A program made the position numbers and the translations under genes. A DNA stretch of 64,000 nt from Donghicola mangrovi (lineage in GTDB: Bacteria > Pseudomonadota > Alphaproteobacteria > Rhodobacterales > Rhodobacteraceae), in assembly GCF_013377535.1 (NCBI RefSeq), contig NZ_JABCJE010000007.1:62001-126000 (forward strand). Reading direction: 5' to 3'. Every line of letters starts with the position of its first letter. The first letter of the stretch is position 1. The notes under the pieces are model-generated. The model did not search any database, was not told the origin of the DNA, and was given only the letters and a program-made list of their open reading frames with translations. Positions 45,328-53,818 of the stretch are shown piece by piece.

Positions 45328-46113
45328 ATGCAGACAGTTTTGTTCGATCAGATGATGCTTCATTTCCGCGACGAAGGTCCGCGGGATGGCCGCGTGGTGA
45401 TGTTTGGCAACTCGCTCGGGACCGATCTGCGGGTCTGGGACCTGCTGCTGCCCCTGCTGCCCCAAGGTCTGCGTATCGTCCGCTTTGACAAGCCCGGTCA
45501 CGGCCTGAGCGATTGCCCCGAGGCGCCCTATGCCATGGACGAACTGGTGCGCGACGCCGAAAATCTGGCCGAGCATCTGGGGCTGAAGGACATTACCTTT
45601 GTCGGTCTGTCGATCGGGGGTCTGATCGGGCAGGGCTTTGCGGCCAAGCGTCCCGATCTGGTCAAAGCGTTGGTCCTGATGGATACCGCAGCCCAGATCG
45701 GCACCAATGACATGTGGAACACCCGCGTGAATGCGGTCCGCAAGGGCGGCATTGAATCGCTGGCAGACCCTATTCTGGAACGCTGGTTCGCCCCGACCTA
45801 CCGCAACGGCCAGCCCGCGCAGATGGCCGCGTGGCGCAACATGCTGACCCGCACCCCCGCCGAGGGGTACATCGGCTGCTGTCAGGCCATCGCTGCGGCT
45901 GACCTGACCGAAAGCACCCGCGCCCTGACCCTGCCCGTGATGGCGATGGCGGGCGATCAGGACGGCAGCACGCCCCCCGCGCTGGTTCAGGCGACGGCGG
46001 AACTGTGCAACGCCGCGTTCCACATCATCGAAGACGCGGGCCATTTGCCCTGCGTCGAGCAGCCCGAAGTGGTTGCCAAACTGATTACTGAATTTCTGGA
46101 GGCCACCGCATAA
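45328..46113 (+). CDS. pcaD: 3-oxoadipate enol-lactonase
   Basis: A 261-residue alpha/beta-hydrolase. The nucleophile elbow GLSIGGLIGQ places the catalytic serine at about residue 94, the acid lies in AGDQDGSTPP and the histidine in DAGHLPCVEQPE near the C-terminus. It hydrolyses 3-oxoadipate enol-lactone to 3-oxoadipate. AAGGGAG precedes the ATG. It is the first gene of the operon and its stop overlaps the start of pcaC. Confidence 0.95.
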   Translation: MQTVLFDQMMLHFRDEGPRDGRVVMFGNSLGTDLRVWDLLLPLLPQGLRIVRFDKPGHGLSDCPEAPYAMDELVRDAENLAEHLGLKDITFVGLSIGGLIGQGFAAKRPDLVKALVLMDTAAQIGTNDMWNTRVNAVRKGGIESLADPILERWFAPTYRNGQPAQMAAWRNMLTRTPAEGYIGCCQAIAAADLTESTRALTLPVMAMAGDQDGSTPPALVQATAELCNAAFHIIEDAGHLPCVEQPEVVAKLITEFLEATA

Positions 46114-46499
46114 TGTCTGACCGCTACGACAACGGCATGAAAGTCCGCCGCTCGGTTCTGGGAGACGCCCACGTAGACCGCGCCGAGGCCAACAAAACCG
46201 ATTTCGATCTCGCATTCCAAAGCCTGATCACCGAAAGCGCATGGGGCACCGTCTGGGCCTCGGACGGCATTTCCCGCCGCGAACGCTCGATGATCACGCT
46301 GGCGCTCTTGGCAGCGACCGGCAACTTTGAAGAGATCCCCATGCATATCCGGGCCACTGCCCGTACCGGCGCAAGCAAGCGCGACGTTCTGGAGGCCTTC
46401 CAGCATGTTGCCATCTACGCCGGGGTCCCGCGCGCGAACCATGCCTTGAAATTGGCGAAAGCCACTTATGCCGAAATGGAGGCGGCATCTGATGACTGA
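46113..46499 (+). CDS. pcaC: 4-carboxymuconolactone decarboxylase
   Basis: A 128-residue AhpD-fold protein without the redox cysteines. Characteristic stretches are RRSVLGDAHVDRAEANKTDF, SRRERSMITLALLAATG and the C-terminal HVAIYAGVPRANHALKLAK. It decarboxylates 4-carboxymuconolactone to 3-oxoadipate enol-lactone, the substrate of PcaD. It overlaps pcaD (TAATG) and pcaH. Confidence 0.95.
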   Translation: MSDRYDNGMKVRRSVLGDAHVDRAEANKTDFDLAFQSLITESAWGTVWASDGISRRERSMITLALLAATGNFEEIPMHIRATARTGASKRDVLEAFQHVAIYAGVPRANHALKLAKATYAEMEAASDD

Positions 46500-47220
46500 T
46501 CTAGGCCCGCTTATTCCGCGGAACCGCGAGGCGCACCCGCCTGCGTATGACCCCGCATATAAAACAACTGTTTCCCGTTCCCCGAACCTGCCTTTGCTGT
46601 CGATGGAATCCGGCCTCTCCGAGGAAACCGGCCCCACCTTCGGCCACAACAAGCTGGGTGCACTGGACAACAACCTGATCCTGAACTGGACCAAGGGCGC
46701 AGCCCCCGCTGTGGGCGAACGCATCCTGATGCACGGCCGCGTTCTGGACGAGAACGGCCGCGCCGTTCCCAACACCCTGATCGAGATCTGGCAGGCGAAC
46801 GCCGGTGGCCGTTATCGTCACAAGAAAGACGGCTATCTGGCGCCGCTGGACCCGAACTTTGGCGGCTGTGGCCGGACCATCACCGATGAAAACGGTGGCT
46901 ACCAGTTCCTGACCGTCCGTCCCGGGGCTTATCCCTGGCCGAACCGCGGCAACGACTGGCGTCCGATGCACATCCACATTTCGGTCTACGGTCACAGCTT
47001 TGGCCAGCGCCTGATCACCCAGATGTATTTCGAAGGCGATCCGCTGATCAACCTGTGCCCCATCGCCGCGACCATCAAGAACCGCAGCCAGCTCGACCGT
47101 CTGGTCGCTCCGCTGGACATGAGCGCGTCGCGTCCGCTGGACTTCTTGGCGTACAAGTTTGACATCGTTCTGCGCGGCCGCCGCCAGACCATGTTCGAGA
47201 ACAAGCTGGAGGGTATGTAA
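46492..47220 (+). CDS. pcaH: Protocatechuate 3,4-dioxygenase beta subunit
   Basis: A 242-residue iron-carrying subunit. The iron ligands are visible as Tyr in GGRYRHKK (about residue 105), Tyr in GAYPWPN and the two histidines in RPMHIHISVYG (about 156-158). It opens the protocatechuate ring between the hydroxyl groups, giving 3-carboxy-cis,cis-muconate. GGAGG lies 9 bases before the ATG at 46492, which overlaps the end of pcaC by 8 bases. Confidence 0.96.
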   Translation: MTDLGPLIPRNREAHPPAYDPAYKTTVSRSPNLPLLSMESGLSEETGPTFGHNKLGALDNNLILNWTKGAAPAVGERILMHGRVLDENGRAVPNTLIEIWQANAGGRYRHKKDGYLAPLDPNFGGCGRTITDENGGYQFLTVRPGAYPWPNRGNDWRPMHIHISVYGHSFGQRLITQMYFEGDPLINLCPIAATIKNRSQLDRLVAPLDMSASRPLDFLAYKFDIVLRGRRQTMFENKLEGM

Positions 47221-47221
47221 G

Positions 47222-47821
47222 ATGGTACAAAAGCTGGATTATCTGGTTGAAACCGCTTCGCAAACCGCTGGCCCCTACGTCCATATCGGCCTGATGCCCA
47301 CCTATGCGGGCAACGCTGGCTACTATGACGAAGAGATCGCCACCAGCCCCATCGCCGATGGCGCCAAGGGCGAAGTGATCGAGATCGTGGGTTCCGTGTT
47401 CGACGGCACCGGTTGGGCGCTGCGTGACGCGCTGCTGGAAAGCTGGCAGCCCGACGCGGCTGGCAAGTTCGCCGGCCAAGAGGGCGCAGACCCCGCAGTC
47501 ACCGGCCACTGCCGTTTCGCTGCGGACGCGGACTCGGGCGAGTTCACCCTGCGCACCGTCAAGCCGGGTCAGGTTCCGGCCCGTGGTGGCGGGTTCTCGG
47601 CTCCGCATATCTCGCTGTGGATCTGCGCGCGTGGCATCAACATCGGCCTGCAAACCCGCATCTACTTCGAGGACGAGGACAACAGCACCGATCCGCTGCT
47701 GGCCCGCATCGAACAGCGTCCCCGCGTGGACACGCTGATCGCGAAAAAGACCGCCGACGGCAAATACCGCTTCGACATCCGCCTTCAGGGCGAAGGCGAG
47801 ACGGTTTTCCTCGACATCTAA
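47222..47821 (+). CDS. pcaG: Protocatechuate 3,4-dioxygenase alpha subunit
   Basis: A 199-residue partner of PcaH with the same fold but without the iron ligands. It has TASQTAGPYVHIGLMP at the start and APHISLWICARGINIGLQTR, where the beta-subunit histidines are replaced. GGAGGG at the end of pcaH provides its ribosome site, one base gap from the pcaH stop. A perfect hairpin follows the stop codon. Confidence 0.96.
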   Translation: MVQKLDYLVETASQTAGPYVHIGLMPTYAGNAGYYDEEIATSPIADGAKGEVIEIVGSVFDGTGWALRDALLESWQPDAAGKFAGQEGADPAVTGHCRFAADADSGEFTLRTVKPGQVPARGGGFSAPHISLWICARGINIGLQTRIYFEDEDNSTDPLLARIEQRPRVDTLIAKKTADGKYRFDIRLQGEGETVFLDI

Positions 47822-47828
47822 GTCATTC

Positions 47829-47852
47829 GGGGCGTCCATACGTGGGCGCCCC
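47829..47852 (+). other. Perfect stem-loop between pcaG and the BKACE gene
   Basis: GGGGCGTCCA-TACG-TGGGCGCCCC: a 10-bp stem with one G-U pair and a TACG tetraloop, 7 bases after the pcaG stop, with no U-tract. It may set relative mRNA levels within the pca operon. Confidence 0.65.
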
Positions 47853-47872
47853 TCTGCATGAAAGACGCGAAC

Positions 47873-48715
47873 ATGACCAAACCCTGCATTATCTGCGTGG
47901 CCATCACCGGCTCGCTGCCGACCAAAGAGAACAACCCCGCAGTGCCGATCACTGTGGCAGAGCAGATCGAAAGCACTCAGGAAGCTTTCGAGGCTGGCGC
48001 AACCATCGCCCACTGCCACGTGCGTGACGACGAAGGCAAGCCGACCTCGGACCCCGAGCGTTTTGCGCGTCTGAAAGAGGGTCTGGAAAAGCATTGCCCC
48101 GGCATGATCGTGCAGTTGTCGACCGGTGGCCGTTCCGGTGCGGGCCAGACCCGTGGCGGTATGCTGCCCCTGTCGCCCGACATGGCGTCGCTGTCGGTTG
48201 GCTCGAACAACTTCCCCACCCGCGTCTACGAGAACCCGCCGGAACTGGTCGATTGGCTGGCCTCCGAGATGGTGAAATATGGCGTGAAGCCCGAGATCGA
48301 GGCGTTCGACCTGAGCCACATTCTCAAGGCCGCCGACATGTTCAAGAAGGGCCAGATCGCGGAAACCCCCTACGTCCAGTTCGTGATGGGTGTGAAAAAC
48401 GCGATGCCCGTGGACCGCGATGTCTTTGATTACTACATCAAAACTGTGCACCGCCTGTTCGGCGAGGATGCCAACTGGTGCGCCGCCGGTATCGGTGCCC
48501 ACCAGATCACCCTGAACGACTGGGCCGTGTCCTCGGGCGGTCATGCCCGCACTGGTCTGGAAGACAACGTCCGCATCGACCGCGACACACTGGCACCCTC
48601 GAACGCGGCACTGGTGCAGCGCGTGGTTGATCTGTGCGACAAGTACGAGCGCCCCGTTGCCACTTGGCAGCAAGCGCGTGAAATGCTGAACCTCAAGGTC
48701 CCCGCAATCGCATGA
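47873..48715 (+). CDS. Beta-keto acid cleavage enzyme (BKACE, DUF849), probably acting on 3-oxoadipate
   Basis: A 280-residue TIM-barrel enzyme. It opens MTKPCIICVAITGSLPTKEN; the metal-site histidines are in AGATIAHCHVRD (about residues 44-46), and the later acidic metal/substrate segment is in HARTGLEDNVRI. BKACE enzymes condense a beta-keto acid with acetyl-CoA to give a CoA ester plus acetoacetate. Placed between pcaG and pcaB, the likely reaction is 3-oxoadipate plus acetyl-CoA to succinyl-CoA plus acetoacetate. The family contains members with that activity. An ATG at 47858 is an alternative start. Confidence 0.88.
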   Translation: MTKPCIICVAITGSLPTKENNPAVPITVAEQIESTQEAFEAGATIAHCHVRDDEGKPTSDPERFARLKEGLEKHCPGMIVQLSTGGRSGAGQTRGGMLPLSPDMASLSVGSNNFPTRVYENPPELVDWLASEMVKYGVKPEIEAFDLSHILKAADMFKKGQIAETPYVQFVMGVKNAMPVDRDVFDYYIKTVHRLFGEDANWCAAGIGAHQITLNDWAVSSGGHARTGLEDNVRIDRDTLAPSNAALVQRVVDLCDKYERPVATWQQAREMLNLKVPAIA

Positions 48716-50049
48716 CCCCGACCCCTTTGACTGGCGCCGTGATGGCGCCGCTCTATGGCGATATGCAGGCCACCGCCCTTCTGTCAGAAGAGGCGGTCGC
48801 CGCGCATATGGTCGCCTTCGAGATCGCCTTGGCCCGCGCGACCGAGGCTGCTGGCCTGACCGAAACCGGCAGTGCTGACGCAATCGCTGCGGCTCTGGAC
48901 GGGTTCGACGCGGACCTGACCGGATTGGGGCAGGGGACCGCATCCGCTGGTGTGCCCGTGCCTGCGCTGGTCGCGCAACTGCGCGGCGCGTGCGGCGAGG
49001 CGGGGCAGGCTCTGCACTGGGGCGCGACATCCCAAGACGTGGTGGACACCGCGACCGCGATGGCCCTGCGCGATGTGCTGGACCTGTACGCGGGCCGCGT
49101 GTCTGTTCTGATCGACGCGCTTCAGCAGCAGTCCGAAGCATTCGGCGACGTGGTCATGGGCGGGCGCACCCGTTCGCAAGTGGCGACCCCGATCACCTTT
49201 GGCATGCGGATCGCCACTTGGGCCGCGCCGCTGATCGCGCTCGAGGCAGAACTGCCCGCGCTCAAGTCTCGTATCGCACGGGTCCAGTTCGGAGGAGCCG
49301 CAGGCAACAATCTGGCCGTGGCACCCCACGGGGCAGACATCGCCGCGACCTTGGCGTCTGAATTGGGCCTTGGCGCTGCAATTCAGTGGCACGGTGATCG
49401 CAGCGCGGTCATGGCCGTGGGTGCTTGGGTGGGCCGCTTGACCGCAGCTCTGGCCAAGATGGCGGGCGACCTGATCCTGATGGGCCGGTCCGAAGCCGCC
49501 GAGGGCAAGGCAGGCAAGGGCGGCGGATCGTCGACCATGCCGCAAAAATCCAACCCCGTCGCGTCCGAGGCGATCGTTACCCTGAACGCCTATGCCACCG
49601 CGCTGAACCCCATGCTCGCTATGGCGGCCAGCCCCGCAGAAGAGCGGGACGGCGGCCGTTGGGCGATGGAATGGTTCGCCCTGCCGCAAATCCTGATCGC
49701 GGGGGCAGCTGCCCTGCGTCACGGGGCCGATCTGGCCGCGACCCTGCAAGCCTTCCCCGACAACATGGCGCGGATGCTGGACGCAAACGGCGGCGCGATC
49801 ATGTCCGAGGCCGCCAGCTTTGCCCTTGCCGTGCACATGCCGCGGGCCGAGGCGCAGACGCTGGTGAAGGATGCTCTGAAACTGGTGAACGGGCAGGGCA
49901 AAACCCTGACCGAAGCCCTGTCCGAAATCGGGCCCGACGGGATCGACTGGGTGCAAATCCTTGATCCCCGTCAGGCCATCGCGCCGTCGCAGGCGCAGGC
50001 AAAGGCGATCTTTGCCAATCGAACCAACTCTTTGGAGGAGACGAAATGA
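48712..50049 (+). CDS. pcaB: 3-carboxy-cis,cis-muconate cycloisomerase
   Basis: A 445-residue member of the fumarase/aspartase superfamily. The signature loop [17 protein letters not shown] lies at about residues 269-285, and [16 protein letters not shown] holds the general-acid region. It lactonises 3-carboxymuconate to 4-carboxymuconolactone. Its ATG overlaps the stop of the BKACE gene and its stop overlaps scoA (both ATGA). The C-terminal domain is of full length. Confidence 0.95.
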   Translation: MTPTPLTGAVMAPLYGDMQATALLSEEAVAAHMVAFEIALARATEAAGLTETGSADAIAAALDGFDADLTGLGQGTASAGVPVPALVAQLRGACGEAGQALHWGATSQDVVDTATAMALRDVLDLYAGRVSVLIDALQQQSEAFGDVVMGGRTRSQVATPITFGMRIATWAAPLIALEAELPALKSRIARVQFGGAAGNNLAVAPHGADIAATLASELGLGAAIQWHGDRSAVMAVGAWVGRLTAALAKMAGDLILMGRSEAAEGKAGKGGGSSTMPQKSNPVASEAIVTLNAYATALNPMLAMAASPAEERDGGRWAMEWFALPQILIAGAAALRHGADLAATLQAFPDNMARMLDANGGAIMSEAASFALAVHMPRAEAQTLVKDALKLVNGQGKTLTEALSEIGPDGIDWVQILDPRQAIAPSQAQAKAIFANRTNSLEETK

Positions 50050-50747
50050 ACAAAGTGTATGGCAGCGCGGCCGAGGCCCTTGAGGGTCTTTTGCGCGACG
50101 ACATGCTGATCGCGGCGGGGGGCTTTGGCCTCTGCGGGATTCCCGAACTCTTGATCGATGCGATTGTGGAAAGCGGCGTCAAAGGGCTGACCGTTGCCTC
50201 GAACAACGCCGGTGTGGACGGGTTTGGCCTTGGTAAACTGCTGGATACCCGCCAGATCAAGAAAATGATGAGCTCTTATGTGGGCGAAAACGCGGAATTC
50301 ATGCGTCAGTACCTGTCGGGCGAGCTGGAGCTGGAATTCAACCCGCAGGGCACCTTGGCCGAGCGGATGCGCGCTGGCGGCGCCGGCATCCCCGGTTTCT
50401 ACACCAAAACCGGTGTGGGCACCGTGATTGCCGAAGGCAAAGACGTGAAAATCTTCAACGGTCAGGAATACATCATGGAAGAAGGCATTTTCGCCGATCT
50501 TTCCATCGTGAAAGCCTGGAAAGCGGACGAGACCGGCAACGCGATTTTCCGCAAGACCGCCCGCAACTTCAACCCGCCCGCCGCGATGTGTGGCAAGATC
50601 TGCGTGATGGAGGTCGAGGAAATCGTCCCCGCAGGCAGCCTTGACCCCGACCACATCCACCTGCCCGGCATCTACGTGCACCGCCTGATTCAGGGTGACC
50701 ACGAGAAGCGGATCGAACAGCGCACCGTGCGCAAGAAGGAGGCCTGA
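50046..50747 (+). CDS. scoA: Succinyl-CoA:3-ketoacid CoA-transferase subunit A
   Basis: A 233-residue family I CoA-transferase alpha subunit. The stretches [58 protein letters not shown] and [14 protein letters not shown] match the ScoA (succinyl-CoA:acetoacetate) type more closely than the PcaI type as I recall them. It would activate acetoacetate with succinyl-CoA. GGAGGAGACGAA precedes the ATG, which overlaps pcaB. PcaI remains the alternative name given the operon. Confidence 0.85.
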   Translation: MNKVYGSAAEALEGLLRDDMLIAAGGFGLCGIPELLIDAIVESGVKGLTVASNNAGVDGFGLGKLLDTRQIKKMMSSYVGENAEFMRQYLSGELELEFNPQGTLAERMRAGGAGIPGFYTKTGVGTVIAEGKDVKIFNGQEYIMEEGIFADLSIVKAWKADETGNAIFRKTARNFNPPAAMCGKICVMEVEEIVPAGSLDPDHIHLPGIYVHRLIQGDHEKRIEQRTVRKKEA

Positions 50748-50748
50748 T

Positions 50749-51378
50749 ATGGGTTGGGATCGCAATCAAATGGCCGCCCGTGCGGCGCTGGAGCTGGAAA
50801 ACGGCACCTATGTGAACCTCGGGATCGGCATCCCGACGCTGGTTCCGAACTTCATCCCCGAGGGCGTGCAGGTCGTTCTGCAGTCGGAAAACGGGATGCT
50901 CGGCATGGGCCCGTTCCCCTACGAGGGTGATGAAGACCCCGATCTGATCAACGCGGGCAAGCAGACCATCACCGAACTGCCCGAGACCAGTTATTTCGAT
51001 TCGGCCACCAGCTTTGGCATGATCCGCGGCGGCAAGATCGCAGCGGCGATCCTTGGCGCGATGGAAGTGGCTGAAAACGGCGATCTGGCGAACTGGATGA
51101 TCCCCGGCAAGCTGGTCAAAGGCATGGGCGGCGCGATGGATCTGGTGGCCGGCGTGGGCCGCGTGGTCGTTGTCATGGACCACACCAACAAACACGGCGA
51201 GTCGAAGGTGCTGAAGGCTTGCACTCTGCCCCTGACCGGCAAGTCGGTTGTGGACCGCATCATCACCAACCTCGGTGTTCTGGACGTGGTCGAAGGCGGC
51301 CTGAAGCTGGTCGAACTGGCAGACGGCGTCACCGAAGAGGAACTGCGCGCCGCGACCGAAGCGACGATTGTGAATTAA
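50749..51378 (+). CDS. scoB: Succinyl-CoA:3-ketoacid CoA-transferase subunit B
   Basis: A 209-residue beta subunit carrying the catalytic glutamate in [12 protein letters not shown] (about residue 47). Other ScoB-like stretches are [16 protein letters not shown] near the start and MVAGV-type [19 protein letters not shown]. The ATG at 50749 follows AGGAGG and lies one base past the scoA stop. It is the last gene of the pca operon, followed by a strong terminator. Confidence 0.87.
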   Translation: MGWDRNQMAARAALELENGTYVNLGIGIPTLVPNFIPEGVQVVLQSENGMLGMGPFPYEGDEDPDLINAGKQTITELPETSYFDSATSFGMIRGGKIAAAILGAMEVAENGDLANWMIPGKLVKGMGGAMDLVAGVGRVVVVMDHTNKHGESKVLKACTLPLTGKSVVDRIITNLGVLDVVEGGLKLVELADGVTEEELRAATEATIVN

Positions 51379-51406
51379 CGAGTTCTGCACAAGTTTCCGT
51401 GCACTA

Positions 51407-51433
51407 AGGGGGCCTCCGGGCCCCCTCTTTTTT
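51407..51433 (+). terminator. Rho-independent terminator of the pca operon
   Basis: AGGGGGCC-TCCG-GGCCCCCT (51407-51426), then CTTTTTT. It lies between the convergent scoB and DeoR-family genes and may serve the plus strand mainly. Confidence 0.9.
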
Positions 51434-52328
51434 ACTCTTCCTCGTCGGAAGAACCGGAAATGCGGACGGTGCGGGATTTGGCTTTACCGACCTCGGCGAT
51501 GGCGACGTTGATGCCCTTGTCCTGCATACGGCGCAGGTCCTCGGGGGCGATGTTGTCGTCCACGATCACCGCATCGAATTCCGTCAGCGAGGCAAAGCTG
51601 TGCAGTGCGCGGTGGTTGAACTTGGTGTGGTCGGCCAAGAGGATGCGTTTGTCCGCGCATTCCAGCATGGCGCGCTTGGTTTCGACCATCTCGGGCGACT
51701 GGTGATAGACCACGTCATTGGCGATCGCGGACATAGACACGAAGACCGTATCGGCGCGAACCTGCGCGATCTGGCTGCGGGTCATCCGGCCCATAAAGGC
51801 GTTACACCAGTTATAGAATTGCCCGCCCAAAGCGATCAGCGCGATGTCGCGAACCTCTTTCAACTCGTTGATCATCAGCAGCGAATTGGTCAGCACGGTC
51901 AGAGGCGTCTTGCTTTCCAGCAGCTCGACCATCTGCCAGACGGTCGTCGAGTCATCGAGGAAAATCGCCTGACCGGGTTCGACGAACTCCATCGCTTTGG
52001 CGGCGATGGCGCGCTTTTCGGCCACTTGGCGGGACGAGCGGTAGATGTCGCTGCTTTCGATCAGGTTCGTCGGCGCGGCGGACACGATCCCGCGGGTTTT
52101 CCGCAACAGGCCCAGACTGACCAGCTCATCCAGATCGCGGTGGACGGTCATCAGGCTGATGCCGAAACGGTCTGTCAGGTCCTCGATCCGCATGGTGCCT
52201 TCGGCCATCACGGCCTCGGTGATCATCTTGCGGCGCTCCAGCTGACGGGCCTGACGGCTGTCGGCGGGCGTCTTTTCGGCCATCAAACGATCAAAGGCGG
52301 TGTCGGTGCTAGACGGGATCTTGGACAT
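51432..52328 (-). CDS. DeoR-family transcriptional regulator
   Basis: 298 residues. The helix-turn-helix (IEDLTDRFGISLMTVHRDLD) lies at about residues 44-63, preceded by a longer than usual N-terminal tail, then a sugar-phosphate-type effector domain (AIFLDDSTTVWQMVELL; ADHTKFNHRALHSF). The C-terminus is acidic (GSSDEEE). It is convergent with the pca operon and divergent from the RND efflux genes; which, if either, it controls is not clear. The ATG at 52328 follows GAGAAG; the open frame upstream lacks family similarity. Confidence 0.82.
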   Translation of the reverse strand: MSKIPSSTDTAFDRLMAEKTPADSRQARQLERRKMITEAVMAEGTMRIEDLTDRFGISLMTVHRDLDELVSLGLLRKTRGIVSAAPTNLIESSDIYRSSRQVAEKRAIAAKAMEFVEPGQAIFLDDSTTVWQMVELLESKTPLTVLTNSLLMINELKEVRDIALIALGGQFYNWCNAFMGRMTRSQIAQVRADTVFVSMSAIANDVVYHQSPEMVETKRAMLECADKRILLADHTKFNHRALHSFASLTEFDAVIVDDNIAPEDLRRMQDKGINVAIAEVGKAKSRTVRISGSSDEEE

Positions 52329-52604
52329 GGGATGCTTCTCTTGATTAACCCCCATTAGAGCGAAAGTGCAGCTAAGGCAAAGACTGTGGTGCCGGTCCCT
52401 GCTGAAATGCGCAGAAAACCCTGCGCAGATGCAGGGAAGCGGGTGAAAAAGGGGCTTGGTGCGCGTGTTTGCGCTGACATTCCCGTGAACTTTGCAACTG
52501 CAGCATCTACCCGCGACAGAATGCATACTACCTGTACGTAGATAGTTCACGCGCCGCATTCCGTCGCAAACCTTTGATATAAGAAGCCGAGATCGGGTCA
52601 CCTC
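52329..52604. promoter_or_regulatory. Divergent region between the DeoR-family gene and the RND efflux operon
   Basis: 276 bases without a convincing gene. The inverted repeat CTAC-CTGTAC-GTAG (52528-52541) lies 64 bases before the adaptor gene start and is a candidate operator for an unidentified repressor. No TetR-type gene adjoins the pump. Confidence 0.4.
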
Positions 52605-53813
52605 ATGAGAACACTCCCCAATTTTTCCAGACCGCGCAGATTAGCCCTTGGGGCGGCGCTGTTGTTGGCGTGCGCTGCGCCTGCATTTGCCCAGATGGCT
52701 CCGGGTGGGGCCTCCAAAACCAAGGTTGGCGTGATTGAACTGACCGAGGCCAAGGTGCCCTATCAGGTGACGTTGCCGGGACGTGCGGTTGCGTTTGAGC
52801 AGACCGACATCCGCCCCCGCGTCGAAGGCGTGATCGAGGAAATCGTCTATACGCCGGGCGCGCCCTTGCAGGTCGGGGATCTGATGTACCGGATCGAAGG
52901 CGCCTCTTACGAGGCAGAGCTGGCCGCCGCCGAGGCGGCTTTGGCCGGTGCCAAGGCCAGTGTGCAGTCGGCCACGGCCACCGCTGAACGCTATCGCAAA
53001 CTCGACGGGGTGGGGGTGACCCGCGAGGATGTAGAGAGCGCAGAGGTGGCGCTGATGCAGGCCGAGGCTGACCAACGCTCGGCCGAAGCGTCGCTAAAGA
53101 CCGCGCAGCTGAACGTGGACCGTACTGAAATCCGCGCGCCCATTCAGGGTGTGCCCGAAGTGTCGGAATTCTCGGTCGGGGCGCTGGTAACGGCCAACCA
53201 GTCGGACGCGCTGACCACGCTGACCCGCTTGGACCCGATCTATGTAGACCTGACTGAATCCAGCGCGCGCCTGCTGCGCACCCGTGAGCGCATCGCGGAC
53301 GGCCAGCTGAAGATGGGCGACAAACTGGACGTGTCGCTGACGCTGGAAAACGGCCAGAGCTATGACATCAAGGGGTCTCTCGTCAGCCCCGGTCGTCTGG
53401 TGTCCTCGACCACGGGGTCGGTGGATTTCCGGATGCAGTTCGATAACCCCGATAACCTGATCATGCCTGGCATGTTCCTGCGCGCCAACGTGACCGTTGG
53501 TGAGACCGACGCGGTTCTGGTGCCTCAGCGCGCCACCGACCGCAGCGCCACCGGCAAGCTGACCGCCTTTGTCGCCAAGGATGGCAAGGCCCAGCAGGTC
53601 ACGCTGACTTCTGCAGGCACCTACCAGAACGCTTGGGTCGTGACCGATGGTGTTTCGGCGGGCGACATGCTGATCGTGGACGGCCTGAAAAACCTGCGCG
53701 CCGATGCCGAGGTGGAAACCGTTGCCGTGACCATCGACGCGGATGGCGTTGTGACCGATGCGGCGCCGGAAACCTCTGACGCGGCGGCTGAACCCGCCCC
53801 CGCAGCGGAGTAA
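52605..53813 (+). CDS. RND efflux periplasmic adaptor subunit (MexA/AcrA type)
   Basis: 402 residues. An N-terminal signal segment (LALGAALLLACAAPAFAQ) could be cut after AFA or, less likely, processed as a lipoprotein at LLAC. Barrel-sandwich and hairpin domains follow, with the MexA-like start YQVTLPGRAVAFEQTDIRPRVEG split here (QVTLPGRAVAFEQTDIRPR), a coiled hairpin around residues 100-165 and a C-terminal Ala/Glu/Pro-rich tail. It bridges the inner-membrane pump to an outer-membrane channel. The next gene encodes the pump. Confidence 0.92.
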   Translation: MRTLPNFSRPRRLALGAALLLACAAPAFAQMAPGGASKTKVGVIELTEAKVPYQVTLPGRAVAFEQTDIRPRVEGVIEEIVYTPGAPLQVGDLMYRIEGASYEAELAAAEAALAGAKASVQSATATAERYRKLDGVGVTREDVESAEVALMQAEADQRSAEASLKTAQLNVDRTEIRAPIQGVPEVSEFSVGALVTANQSDALTTLTRLDPIYVDLTESSARLLRTRERIADGQLKMGDKLDVSLTLENGQSYDIKGSLVSPGRLVSSTTGSVDFRMQFDNPDNLIMPGMFLRANVTVGETDAVLVPQRATDRSATGKLTAFVAKDGKAQQVTLTSAGTYQNAWVVTDGVSAGDMLIVDGLKNLRADAEVETVAVTIDADGVVTDAAPETSDAAAEPAPAAE

Positions 53814-53818
53814 GCTCT

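Noticed and set aside
47075-49141. A 688-codon open frame on the minus strand across pcaG, the BKACE gene and the start of pcaB
   Set aside because: It crosses several well-supported coupled genes on the other strand and is Arg/His/Gly-rich without domains.
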